This document shows, piece after piece, positions 7,619 to 18,857 of a DNA stretch of 64,000 bases (positions within the stretch are counted from its first letter, which is position 1; each line of letters begins with the position of its first letter). The notes below the pieces were generated by a model. The model did no database searches. It was not told the origin of the DNA and saw only the letters and a program-made list of their open reading frames with translations. The position numbers were made by a program, and so were the translations under genes. The stretch is from an uncultured Parafilimonas sp. (lineage in GTDB: Bacteria > Bacteroidota > Bacteroidia > Chitinophagales > Chitinophagaceae): positions 1 to 64,000 of the forward strand of contig CAIRZB010000059.1 in the NCBI GenBank assembly GCA_903882935.1, read 5' to 3'.

Positions 7619-10048
7619 TTATTCGTTTTTAAGGGCCAACACCGGGTTGGCCAATGAAGCTTTGATGGTTTGGAAACTTATGGTAAACAAGGCAATAATA
7701 AGCGTTAGCACACCCGCCACTGGGAATATCCACCAACCGATGGTTATTTTATAAGCAAAATCTTCCAGCCATTTATTTAAAAAATACCAGGCCACCGGCG
7801 TGGCAATTAAAAAGGCCAGCAGTACCAGTTGTAAAAAATCTTTTGAGAGCAACGTGGTTATTTCCACTACAGAAGCGCCAAGTACCTTGCGAACCCCAAT
7901 CTCTTTGCGGCGTTGCTGCATAACAAGCGACACGATGGCAAACAAGCCCAGGCAGGACAGTAAAATGGCCACCGCAGCGGAGGAGAAAAATATGGATGAA
8001 AGTTTGGCTTCCTTCTCATACCAGCGGCGGGTGTTTTCGTTAAGAAATGATGCTGCCACGGTATTGTCGGGTTCAATTTTGGCGTAGGCTGCTTTAACTA
8101 TGCCCATTGCCTGCATGGGGTTGCTGGTTTTTACTTTTACAAACAGATAAGCAAGTGCGTTGGCCTTGTTCATTAAAAAAGTGATGGGTACCATTTTTTC
8201 ATGCATGCTATACAGGTGAAAATCGGGTATGATACCCACAATGTTCCATTTGGGTTGGGCGCTGTCGGGTAAAAATGATAGGCCCAAAGCATCTTTAACA
8301 CCAAACTGTTTGGCCATGCTTTCGGTAACTACTACATTATTAACTGTGGCGGAAGTGTCGGTGGCGTAAGCCCGGTCAAAATCCCTGCCTGCGGCAAGTT
8401 TTATGCCCATTGTTTTAAGGTATTCATAGTCCACGCTGAGTACGTGGGTAAAGATGGGTTTGCCATTGTAATCAAAGCCAATGGCAGAGGTGCTTTGGCT
8501 GCCATCCGCACCAATGCCAATGTTGGTTGAGCTGCCCGTAACGCTTTCTACCTGCGGCTGGGCTAATAGCGCCAGCCTTAATTGCCTTATATATTGGCCG
8601 CTGTTTTCGTTGTTTTTAATGGGTATGCTGATGACCGATTCCTGCTCAAAACCAAGCGGTGCGTTACGCAAGTGTTTAAACTGGCTGTAGATAACAAATG
8701 TGCTGCATATGAGCAGGCTGGCCATGATAAACTGGAATGTGATAAGGCCATTGCGTACATACACCGACTTGTTTACTGACACCTTGCCCTTCAATACCTC
8801 CACCGTTTTAAACCGGGCCACCATCCATGCCGGGTAGCCGCCTGCCATTAATGAAACCAGAACCATGCCTGCCACCACCCACAGCACCACCGCCGGTTGC
8901 ATAACCGTATGCAGTTTTAGCTTTTCGGTAAACACAGCGTTAAAAGGCGTTAGCAACGCCGAAGATGCAAACAAGGCAATCACCAGCGCAATTACACAAA
9001 GCAAAAAGCTTTCAATCCACAATTGTAAAAATATCTGCTTTTTTGCCGCGCCAATTGTTTTACGCACCCCCACCTCGCGGGCCCGGGTAAATGCCCTGGC
9101 CACGTTAAGGTTTATAAAATTAAAGCAGGCAATAACCAACACTATAATGGCTATTAAAACAAGGGTGTATAAATACTGTTTGCTAACAGTAAAGCCATAG
9201 CCAAGCTGGCTGTTAAAATGTAACGCTTTGAAAGGAATAAGTTTAAAAGCAAACATATCTCCGTTGGCATCCTTGCGGTAGCCTTGGTTTTTCATCATCA
9301 CCTCATCGGCAACCCGGTATTTTTTTACTGCCATGCGCAGGCCGCCTTCCACCTGCTGCAAGGTGGCATTGGGTGCCAGTTGTACAAACACGGTATGGTT
9401 TTGGGCGCTCCAGTTATTTTTATTTTGTGCGTAACTGCTGTTTATTTCAATGCGGGCAAACATATCATAACGCAACGATGAATTATCGGGGAAGTCGGCA
9501 ACAACTGACGAAACAGTTACGGCCCGCCATACACCATCCACTTTTATGTCTACTTTTTTGCCAATGGGGTCTTCTTTTCCAAATACGGCGTCGGCCGTTG
9601 TTTTACTTATCACCACATTGCTGGTTGATGCAAGTGGTGCAGTTGCGTTGCCCGCCAACACGGGAAAAGTAAACATGCTAAAAAAATCATTGTCAACCAG
9701 CATAATATTTTTGGCCACCTCCTTATTGTTATATCGTATGCCATTGCCGCCACTCATGTAGCGGGTTGTTTTTGCAATGCCTTGTATATCGCTTTTAAAC
9801 GCGGGTGCTGCGGGGTAGGCAAAGCTGGTGCCAAACTCTTCGCCAGTGCCGGTGTGGCTTACACTGTAAGCCCTGTAAATGGTGTTAAGATTGGTGTGGA
9901 AGTTGTCATATGAAAATTCAAAATATACTGTAAGAAAAAGCAAGATGCTGCATATAAAGGCCACGGAAAGGCCTATTATGTTTATAGAAGCATTCAATTT
10001 GTTTTTTACCAGGTTGCGCCACGCCGTTTTAAAATAATTACGTAACAT
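7619..10048 (-). CDS. MacB/FtsX-family ABC transporter permease
   Basis: 809 residues with the double-module layout common in Bacteroidota: a TM helix near residues 20-45 (ASINIIGLSVAFICSILLFL), a periplasmic MacB-type core domain, three TM helices around 285-425 (with VGVRKTIGAAKKQIFLQLWIE), a second TM helix and periplasmic domain, and a last FtsX block (IGVRKVLGASVVEITTLLSKDF) near 725. It would work with a cytoplasmic ATPase, in lipoprotein or peptide extrusion or in mechanotransmission. No ATPase gene is adjacent, which is usual for these lone permeases. Substrate unknown. Confidence 0.9.
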   Translation of the reverse strand: MLRNYFKTAWRNLVKNKLNASINIIGLSVAFICSILLFLTVYFEFSYDNFHTNLNTIYRAYSVSHTGTGEEFGTSFAYPAAPAFKSDIQGIAKTTRYMSGGNGIRYNNKEVAKNIMLVDNDFFSMFTFPVLAGNATAPLASTSNVVISKTTADAVFGKEDPIGKKVDIKVDGVWRAVTVSSVVADFPDNSSLRYDMFARIEINSSYAQNKNNWSAQNHTVFVQLAPNATLQQVEGGLRMAVKKYRVADEVMMKNQGYRKDANGDMFAFKLIPFKALHFNSQLGYGFTVSKQYLYTLVLIAIIVLVIACFNFINLNVARAFTRAREVGVRKTIGAAKKQIFLQLWIESFLLCVIALVIALFASSALLTPFNAVFTEKLKLHTVMQPAVVLWVVAGMVLVSLMAGGYPAWMVARFKTVEVLKGKVSVNKSVYVRNGLITFQFIMASLLICSTFVIYSQFKHLRNAPLGFEQESVISIPIKNNENSGQYIRQLRLALLAQPQVESVTGSSTNIGIGADGSQSTSAIGFDYNGKPIFTHVLSVDYEYLKTMGIKLAAGRDFDRAYATDTSATVNNVVVTESMAKQFGVKDALGLSFLPDSAQPKWNIVGIIPDFHLYSMHEKMVPITFLMNKANALAYLFVKVKTSNPMQAMGIVKAAYAKIEPDNTVAASFLNENTRRWYEKEAKLSSIFFSSAAVAILLSCLGLFAIVSLVMQQRRKEIGVRKVLGASVVEITTLLSKDFLQLVLLAFLIATPVAWYFLNKWLEDFAYKITIGWWIFPVAGVLTLIIALFTISFQTIKASLANPVLALKNE

Positions 10049-10450
10049 GCTTTGCGGTTAAATGAATTGGAATAATATTTTCAGTGTCTACAACTTGTAT
10101 TATCTACAAAAATGCCATTTTTTTATGTTGTTGAAATTCATGCAGTTGCTACCGCGGAAACTACGTTCGCTGTTCGCTTTCGATACACTTATTGCCCGCA
10201 GGCGTACAGCGTATGGTGTATACCTTTTTGCTAGCACGTTATAATTATTTAACCATACTGTCGGGCATGCCGCTCACCTTGTTTTTTTGTAAATTGGGTG
10301 GATAGAAATATTGTGCTGTATACTTTGAAACTTTTAACGGAATTGCTAGTATATTTATCAAATTGGCGGCGGGGTAACCTAAGGGGCTATGCCTGCTTTT
10401 TCTAAATCAAAATCTACGGTTGGGTTTTATCATAAACAAAACGGTTTGCT
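10049..10450. other. Divergent intergenic region, 402 bases, no gene seen
   Basis: AT-rich spacer between the permease (minus) and the CBM6-like gene (plus). A short GC-richer stretch at about 10150-10215 has no convincing ORF or fold. No perfect -7 box was found for either gene. Confidence 0.5.
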
Positions 10451-11161
10451 ATGGAAAATTTTAAAAGAATCTGTTTTTGCGTTGTAGTAATGCTGGTTAT
10501 TCTTGCGTACAGTGGTAAAGTTTTTGCCCAACTTCCCAGTGGTTATAAGGGGAAGCCATTTAAGGACTCCGTGTACACTTTGGGGGCCCAGGCAGTGCCA
10601 GGCCGCGTGGAACTAGCCTATTACGATCTGGGGGGCGAAGGTATTGCCTACCATGATACTGATTCAATCAATAACGGCAGTGGAAAGTTAAACAGGGACC
10701 CGATTCATTTGAGGCCAGGCATTTCGGATTATATTGAGCATTTCAGGGAAAATGAGGGGGTTGATATTTCCTTTACAAAAGACTTTGCTGATTTTAACCA
10801 CCCGAATAAAGTTGACCCAAAGGTAAACCAATTGTATATTGGGTGGGAAGCCGATGGAGAGTGGACAAATTATACTATTGATGTGAAGGCCCCTGATACC
10901 TATAAAATAGTAACAGTGTATGGTTTTCAAGACAATAAATCATCCTTGTGGCTGAATAACCAAAAGGCACTTGACTTGGTAATGCCTGAGAACACCGGCA
11001 ATTTTCATTATTGGACACAGGCTACCGTAGGTGAAATTGTTTTCCCGGTTGCAGGCCTTAACCTGCTTACCTTAAAATATAACAAGGGTGCCAACTTGGC
11101 CTACCTCGATTTTATACGGTTAGATAAACCAGATGGTAAACAAGCGGCGGAAAAGAAATAA
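10451..11161 (+). CDS. Exported carbohydrate-binding-module (CBM6/DUF5010-like) protein
   Basis: 236 residues with a signal peptide ending near VFAQ. The mature protein begins a beta-sandwich with VELAYYDLGGEGIAYHDTD, the pattern at the start of CBM6-like and DUF5010 C-terminal domains (EAE-YD-GG-G-AYHD), followed by VDISFTKDF, GEWTNYTIDV and a final NLAYLDFIRL. No catalytic domain is attached, so it is a stand-alone binding protein, likely periplasmic or surface exposed, that could recognise a polysaccharide. The C-terminus (KQAAEKK) is charged. Neighbours do not form a polysaccharide utilisation locus, so the ligand is open. Confidence 0.75.
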   Translation: MENFKRICFCVVVMLVILAYSGKVFAQLPSGYKGKPFKDSVYTLGAQAVPGRVELAYYDLGGEGIAYHDTDSINNGSGKLNRDPIHLRPGISDYIEHFRENEGVDISFTKDFADFNHPNKVDPKVNQLYIGWEADGEWTNYTIDVKAPDTYKIVTVYGFQDNKSSLWLNNQKALDLVMPENTGNFHYWTQATVGEIVFPVAGLNLLTLKYNKGANLAYLDFIRLDKPDGKQAAEKK

Positions 11162-11275
11162 CTGGAAGTTTATAGGGCCAGGCCGGCAACGCCATGCCGT
11201 TCAAATAAAAAACGCCCCAACAAAAAGCAATTTGCGTTTGTTTACCTATTTTACATATTTCCTAAATACCAATAC

Positions 11276-14200
11276 ATGAGAAAATTTGCCCGGTGTAACG
11301 CCGGTACATCAGCACTGCTAGTAGCTTTTGCTTTGGGTAGCCTTTACAATGGCCCCTCTTTTGCCGGCAAAAAACCCGTGGGCTTTGAAAAAGTGCCCGT
11401 TGCAGATTCAACCAAAAAAGACAGTTTTAAGTACGAGACCGTAAAGGGCCTGCCTTTAAAACCGCAGCGCAACATCACGCTCTCCACCACAGAAGGTACT
11501 TGGACTTCGTTGGATGTTAGCCCCGATGGCAAAACCATTGCGTTTGACATGATGGGCGATTTGTATACCATGCCCATCACTGGCGGCCAGGCAACGCAGG
11601 TTACCAAAGGCATAGCCTTCGATTCCCACCCCAGGTACAGCCCCGATGGTAAAAAGCTGCTATTCAGTTCTGACAGGAGCGGTTCTGAAAACCTTTGGTG
11701 GATTGATTTTGAGAAAAAAGACACATTTCAGGTAACCAAGGAGCAAGACCAAAACTTTCCCAGCAGTTGCTGGACACCCGACGGCGACTACATTGTTTAC
11801 TCAAAAGGCAAGCTGAATGTGCAGTTGTATATGGTGTATAAAAACGGCGGCGGTGGCACCCAATTGATTGATGCCCCAGCCAACCTTAAAACCATAGACC
11901 CTGCCGTTAGCCCAGACGGGCGGTTTATCTATTACTCCCGCCGTTTTGGCCCTTGGAACTACAATGCCGACCTTCCGCAATATGAAATTGGCGTGTACGA
12001 CCGTGAAAATGCCAAAACAAGCGTGGTTACGTCCCGCTATGGCTCGGGTTTTACGCCAGTGCTGTCCAAAGACGGAAAATGGCTTGTGTACGGCAGCCGT
12101 TTTGAAGATAAAACAGGGCTGGTGTTGCGTAACCTTACAAACGGTGAAGAAAAATGGCTGGCTTACCCCGTACAACGCGACGACCAAGAGTCTATCGCCA
12201 CGATGGGCGTGTTGCCAGGCATGGCCTTTATGCCCGACAGCAAGGCAGTACTTGCCTCCTACGGCGGCAAAATACACCTGATACCCATTGACGGGGCCGC
12301 ACCCACCGAAATACCCTTTAATGTAAACCTGCAGCTGGAGCTTGGCCCCAAGCTTGCGTTTAAATACCCTGTTAAAGACACTTCGGTGGCTTTGGCTACC
12401 CAAATAAGGGATGCAGTGCCCTCGCCAGACGGTAAAAAGCTGGCATTTACTGCGCTTGACCGCCTGTATGTAATGGATTACCCCAACGGTACCCCCAAAA
12501 GGTTAACAAACAACGATTTTACCGAGGCCCAACCAGCTTGGAGCAAAGATGGCAAAACAATTGTTTTTGTAACATGGGCACCCCAAGGCGGCAACCTTTA
12601 CAAAGTAAATGTTGGCGGCCCGGCGGGGTTGCAAAAAATAAACAAAGAGGTGGGCTTTTTTCAAAACCCGGCTTTTGACAATAAAGGTGAGCGGATAGTG
12701 TTTACCCGTACCAAGGCCCAAAAGTTTAAGGATGCTTTTGAAACTGGGTACGACGATGGCGAAGACGAACTTTGTTGGGTGCCTGCTGCCGGCGGTGATA
12801 TTACCGTGATTGAAAAAGCAAACGGCCGAACCAACCCCCATTTTGTGCAGGGTGTTGACCGCATTTACCTTAACAGTGGTACCGGCAACTTAATATCCAT
12901 TAAATGGGACGGCACCGACGAAAAAACAATAGCCCATATAACCGGCATAACCACCTACGGCATAAGCGTGTTAAAAAAAGGTAAGCCTGCTGGCGATAAT
13001 TGCCTGATGAAAGAAAACGACCCCCAGGCGGCAGAAATGAACTTGCCGTCTCCGGCTGGGCAGATAAACATGTCGCCCACCGGTAAACGGGCACTTGCAC
13101 TCATCAACAACGAAATTTATGTGGTAACCATACCACAAACAGGTAAAACCGCGAATATTTCACTGGCCGACGCTGGTTCGGCCGCTTGGCCTGCACGCAA
13201 ACTAACTGAGTTAGGGGGTGAGTTCCCTTTTTGGGAAGCCGACGGCAAAAAAGTACATTTTAGCCTAGGTAACGCCCATTTTGTATATGATGTGGATGCC
13301 GCCGAGGCATTTGATGATAGCGTGAAAACCGCGAAAAAGCATATTGCCGATTCTATTGCTGCCATTAAGCCTGATACCACAAAGCCAAAGGGCGACCCGG
13401 CATTGGCCAAAACAGATTCTACCAAAGCGAAAACCGACAGCACTGCCAAAAAGGCCACGAAAAAAGACGATGCCGAATATAAGGCAACAGAAACAGAGGT
13501 AAAAGTATATTACCCCAAAGACCAGCCGCAGGGCGTGGTGTTGTTTAAAGGCGCAAGAATTATTACCATGGAGGGCGATGAGGTTATTGAAAATGGCGAC
13601 CTGCTGGTGGAGAATAACCGTATTAAGGCAGTTGGTAAAACGGGTACGTTAACCGTGCCAGCCAATGCCAAAGTAATTGACGCTGCCGGTAAAACCATAA
13701 CCCCCGGTTTTGTGGATACCCATGCACACATGTGGCCAATGTGGGGTGTGCATAAAAACCAGGTTTGGAAATATGCCATAAACCTTGCCTATGGCGTAAC
13801 CACCACCCGCGACCCGCAAACAGGCACCACCGATGTGCTTACCTATGGCGATGAAGTAAACGCAGGCAAAGTGTTTGGCCCGCGTATTTACTCAACAGGC
13901 CCAGGTGTAGGGTTTTGGGATTACAATGTAAAAGACTCCGCGCAGGCAGAGGGCATTTTAAAGCAGTACAGCAAATACTACCACACCAACTACATTAAAA
14001 TGTACCTTACTGGCAACAGGCAGCAACGCCAATGGATAATTATGGCTGCCCGTAACCAGCAACTGATGCCCACTACCGAAGGCGGCCTTAACATAAAGTT
14101 GAACATCACCAACATGCTGGACGGTTACCCGGGCCATGAGCATGCCATACCCATTTTTCCGCTGTACGGCGATTTGGTAAAATCGTTCGCGCAATCGCAA

Positions 14201-14791
14201 ATGTGTGTTACACCAACGTTGATAGTATCTTACGGTGGGCCTTTTGCAGAGAACTATTTCTGGGAAACTGAGAACGCTTATAGCGACCCCAAACTGCAGT
14301 ATTTAATGCCTTATGAGGAGTTGGCAGGCAAAACCAGGCGCGATAAAGCCGGTTGGTTTAGTTACGACGAGCAGGTTTTTCCAAAGCACGCGAAATCTAT
14401 GAAGGCATTGGTTGAAGCGGGTGGCTTGGCAGGCATAGGCAGCCACGGCGAATTTAACGGCATTGGCTACCATTGGGAAATGTGGGCTATGCAGAGCGGC
14501 GGTATGAAGCCGCTGGATGTGCTGAAGGTGGCCACTATACTTGGCGCAACCGGGCTTGGGTTAGACAAAGACTTGGGGAGCCTGGCCACCGGTAAATTGG
14601 CCGACTTAGTTATTATGGATAAAAACCCATTGGAAAACATACGTAATACCAACAGTGTGGTATATGTTATGAAAAACGGCAGGTTATACGATGGTAATAC
14701 TTGTAACGAAATTTACCCAGCCCAACGCAGCTTGGACAGGAGTGAATGGAATTACGATAAGCCGTCGAATAATACCGGGGTAAAGGAATAG
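11276..14791 (+). CDS. TolB-like propeller plus amidohydrolase fusion protein, exported
   Basis: 1171 residues. A signal-like N-terminus is followed by WD40-like (PD40) repeats over about residues 70-680, each with SPDGK or SKDGK turns (e.g. SPDGKKLLFSSDRSG, SPDGRFIYYSRR). A low-complexity linker near residues 700-745 repeats KTDST/KAKTD. The C-terminal amidohydrolase begins at about 755 (VVLFKGARIITMEGDEVI) with the metal site DTHAHMWP near 815 and ends with SLATGKLADLVIMDKNP. This two-part architecture is known in bacterial peptidase/amidohydrolase-like proteins; the substrate is unpredicted, with prolidase-like or other cyclic amide hydrolysis possible. A strong terminator follows at 14808-14848. 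Confidence 0.88.
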   Translation: MRKFARCNAGTSALLVAFALGSLYNGPSFAGKKPVGFEKVPVADSTKKDSFKYETVKGLPLKPQRNITLSTTEGTWTSLDVSPDGKTIAFDMMGDLYTMPITGGQATQVTKGIAFDSHPRYSPDGKKLLFSSDRSGSENLWWIDFEKKDTFQVTKEQDQNFPSSCWTPDGDYIVYSKGKLNVQLYMVYKNGGGGTQLIDAPANLKTIDPAVSPDGRFIYYSRRFGPWNYNADLPQYEIGVYDRENAKTSVVTSRYGSGFTPVLSKDGKWLVYGSRFEDKTGLVLRNLTNGEEKWLAYPVQRDDQESIATMGVLPGMAFMPDSKAVLASYGGKIHLIPIDGAAPTEIPFNVNLQLELGPKLAFKYPVKDTSVALATQIRDAVPSPDGKKLAFTALDRLYVMDYPNGTPKRLTNNDFTEAQPAWSKDGKTIVFVTWAPQGGNLYKVNVGGPAGLQKINKEVGFFQNPAFDNKGERIVFTRTKAQKFKDAFETGYDDGEDELCWVPAAGGDITVIEKANGRTNPHFVQGVDRIYLNSGTGNLISIKWDGTDEKTIAHITGITTYGISVLKKGKPAGDNCLMKENDPQAAEMNLPSPAGQINMSPTGKRALALINNEIYVVTIPQTGKTANISLADAGSAAWPARKLTELGGEFPFWEADGKKVHFSLGNAHFVYDVDAAEAFDDSVKTAKKHIADSIAAIKPDTTKPKGDPALAKTDSTKAKTDSTAKKATKKDDAEYKATETEVKVYYPKDQPQGVVLFKGARIITMEGDEVIENGDLLVENNRIKAVGKTGTLTVPANAKVIDAAGKTITPGFVDTHAHMWPMWGVHKNQVWKYAINLAYGVTTTRDPQTGTTDVLTYGDEVNAGKVFGPRIYSTGPGVGFWDYNVKDSAQAEGILKQYSKYYHTNYIKMYLTGNRQQRQWIIMAARNQQLMPTTEGGLNIKLNITNMLDGYPGHEHAIPIFPLYGDLVKSFAQSQMCVTPTLIVSYGGPFAENYFWETENAYSDPKLQYLMPYEELAGKTRRDKAGWFSYDEQVFPKHAKSMKALVEAGGLAGIGSHGEFNGIGYHWEMWAMQSGGMKPLDVLKVATILGATGLGLDKDLGSLATGKLADLVIMDKNPLENIRNTNSVVYVMKNGRLYDGNTCNEIYPAQRSLDRSEWNYDKPSNNTGVKE

Positions 14792-14807
14792 GAACGCATA
14801 CAATAAC

Positions 14808-14848
14808 AAAGCCACCTTGGGGATTATAAAAATCTTCAAGGTGGCTTT
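14808..14848 (+). terminator. Intrinsic terminator between convergent genes
   Basis: AAAGCCACCTTG (14808-14819) and CAAGGTGGCTTT (14837-14848) form a perfect 12-bp stem with a 17-nt loop, followed by TTTGC. It ends the amidohydrolase transcript and, read on the other strand, could also stop the convergent carboxylesterase. Confidence 0.75.
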
Positions 14849-14887
14849 TGCTGTTAAGGCATTCATGCAAGCCCAAACCTAAAATTT

Positions 14888-16492
14888 CTATTTTGCATTG
14901 CCAATCGCCAGCAATTCTTTATCGTGGTTGGCTTTTACCGCGCACTTGTTGTCAAATATCATGGCGTAACCATTGTCGGGAGTGTATGCAGGCCATTCAG
15001 GTAAGCCTTTTGCGTTCGGGTTGCCGGTGCGCGCAAAGTTTATCCAGGCACTGCTCATCTTGTCGGCCAATGTGTAGGCTTCTTTGCCGCCGCCGGTCAT
15101 CTCCTCACAACGTTGAATGTTGTTAAAAACAAATGGCAGCTCCATGCAATGCATGGCTTTAAATACGGTATCTAACACGGGGGACTGCCAAGTGAAAAGA
15201 TACATATACACCGGGGCCGCACTAGCTACACCAGCCTTTAAATTGGCCTGCTTAATGGCACCGGGCCTAAAATTAAGATCAATGTCTATATAATCTGAAG
15301 GCTTGGTGGTTTCTGGGTAGGCTTTTAACACGGCTGCCATGTAAGCATCGGTGTTGCCCTTATATTTTTTTTGCAATATACTTTTAGCTTGGTCCATTGA
15401 AACGCCTCGTGACCCCGGAATAAAAGGAGTAAACTCGTTTTTGGTGGTGCCAACCAACAGCGGTACATTTTTAGCCAATTCAAGCCCGGCTGCGTCGGTA
15501 GGTTGGTAAGGCAAAAAACTACCGTCCAATACTGGGTTCCAGCCTAGGCCAAAGGCAGGCACATTTTCTGCTTTTAACGTTTGTTGCACTTTAATAAGTG
15601 CTTTTTTGCCAGCGGCATATAAACGGTCATATGGTACTTTTTGCAGGGAATCTGCTTGGTTGGGCTGTAACCCCAGTTCTTCCAGCAAGGCTGCGCTTAC
15701 TTTTTTGGTAATATTGGGGTCCGTAAAGCCAGTAAGGTAGCTGCCACTTTGTACGATGGCCTTGTGAAACAGGCCTTTGGCCGAAGGGGCATACATCATG
15801 CAAGTAACTTTACCGCCGCCGCCAGACTGCCCAAAAATGGTTACATTATCTGCGTCGCCGCCAAATTGGGCTATATTTTCTTTAACCCATTGCAGTGCGG
15901 CAACAAGGTCCATCAGCCCGGCATTGGCCGACGATTTGTATTTTTCGCCGTAGGCCGACATGTCTAAAAAGCCCAGCACATTCAGCCGGTGGTTTACACT
16001 AACCACCACCACATCGCCTTTTTTGGCCAGGCTTTCGCCATCGTAGGAGGGCAGTTCAACCGACGAGCCTGCCGTAAAGCCACCGCCGTGAAACCATACC
16101 AGCACGGGTTTTTTTTCAGTGTCGGCTATTTTCTTCGTCCAAACGTTTAGGTTAAGGCAGTTTTCGTTGGTATAACCCCAGTCGTGGTGAAACGGGAATT
16201 CAAATTCATCGTTGGTGGTAGCGGTAACATCCGTGGGGCAAACAGGGCCGTAGGTCATCGAACTCCGTATGCCCTGCCAGGCCGCAGGTTTTTCGGGTGC
16301 CATAAACCGTTCTGCTTTGGCGTAAGGCATGCCCTTGAAGGTAAAAATACCGTTGTGGATGTAGCCGCGCACCTTGCCATATGCTGTTTCAACAATGGCT
16401 ATGTTTTTGCCGGCCACTATAGGGCTGTTTTGGCTGAAAGCCAACATTTGCGTAAGGCTCACAAACGCAACTAATAACAGTTTTCTTTTCAT
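14888..16492 (-). CDS. Type-B carboxylesterase/lipase family protein, exported
   Basis: 534 residues with an alpha/beta-hydrolase fold and a signal peptide (ending near AFSQN), so it acts in the periplasm or outside. Motifs: oxyanion-hole segment VWFHGGGFTAGSS (about 132-144), nucleophile elbow FGQSGGGGK with Ser223, an acidic residue in the KNEFTPF segment near 345, and a candidate catalytic His in MHCMELPFVF near 450. The elbow is GQSGGG rather than the commoner GESAGG, a known variation. It hydrolyses carboxylic esters, with the natural substrate unknown. It converges on the amidohydrolase gene. Confidence 0.9.
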   Translation of the reverse strand: MKRKLLLVAFVSLTQMLAFSQNSPIVAGKNIAIVETAYGKVRGYIHNGIFTFKGMPYAKAERFMAPEKPAAWQGIRSSMTYGPVCPTDVTATTNDEFEFPFHHDWGYTNENCLNLNVWTKKIADTEKKPVLVWFHGGGFTAGSSVELPSYDGESLAKKGDVVVVSVNHRLNVLGFLDMSAYGEKYKSSANAGLMDLVAALQWVKENIAQFGGDADNVTIFGQSGGGGKVTCMMYAPSAKGLFHKAIVQSGSYLTGFTDPNITKKVSAALLEELGLQPNQADSLQKVPYDRLYAAGKKALIKVQQTLKAENVPAFGLGWNPVLDGSFLPYQPTDAAGLELAKNVPLLVGTTKNEFTPFIPGSRGVSMDQAKSILQKKYKGNTDAYMAAVLKAYPETTKPSDYIDIDLNFRPGAIKQANLKAGVASAAPVYMYLFTWQSPVLDTVFKAMHCMELPFVFNNIQRCEEMTGGGKEAYTLADKMSSAWINFARTGNPNAKGLPEWPAYTPDNGYAMIFDNKCAVKANHDKELLAIGNAK

Positions 16493-18319
<1,827 letters not shown>

Positions 18320-18401
18320 ATTAGGGCTGTAATATTGTTAAAACTTTTTTTTGTTGATTAAAAAATCCGTTGAAATTTTACGCAGATAATTTTCTTGGTA
18401 T

Positions 18402-18857
18402 ATGGCAGCAAAATCTGATAAAGACAAAAAACCAACTGGCCGCAAAACATCAGCGGCAGACGATGCAAAGGCAAAAAAGCCTGCACCCAAACCAACAAAG
18501 GCATCAGACGATGACGATGACCTTGATGACGATGACGACGACGCGAAAGCCCCTGCAAAAAAAGGAGCCAAAGCTTCGCCAGCCAAAAAGTCAAAGGACG
18601 ACGATGACGATGATGATGACGCTGATGTAGAAGTAAAAGATGATTGGGAAAAAGTAGAAGAAGACGAAGATTGGGACCCCGACTTTGACGAGTTTGACAT
18701 ACCTAAGTCCAAGGGTGCAAAACCATCCACCGGCGGTAGTGCCAAACCCGGCAAAAAAGGCGGTGATGATGATGAATTTAAGTTGGATGAGGACTTTAAG
18801 GAGTTTGACCTGTTTAGCGACAGCGGCTTTGACGACGGCGATGAGGATGATTTTTAA
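18402..18857 (+). CDS. Very acidic low-complexity protein, unknown function
   Basis: 151 residues, mostly Asp, Lys, Ala and Pro. The first 75 residues alternate Lys/Ala/Pro-rich segments with three poly-Asp runs (up to 8 in a row). The second half has a more ordered pattern, DDWEKVEEDEDWDPDFDEFDIPKSK, and ends FSDSGFDDGDEDDF. The aromatic-acidic segments look conserved enough to be the functional part, whereas the poly-Asp section is likely disordered. No signal peptide. Its stop codon overlaps the start of pabB (TAATG), which implies coupled translation. I do not recognise a function. Confidence 0.75.
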   Translation: MAAKSDKDKKPTGRKTSAADDAKAKKPAPKPTKASDDDDDLDDDDDDAKAPAKKGAKASPAKKSKDDDDDDDDADVEVKDDWEKVEEDEDWDPDFDEFDIPKSKGAKPSTGGSAKPGKKGGDDDEFKLDEDFKEFDLFSDSGFDDGDEDDF

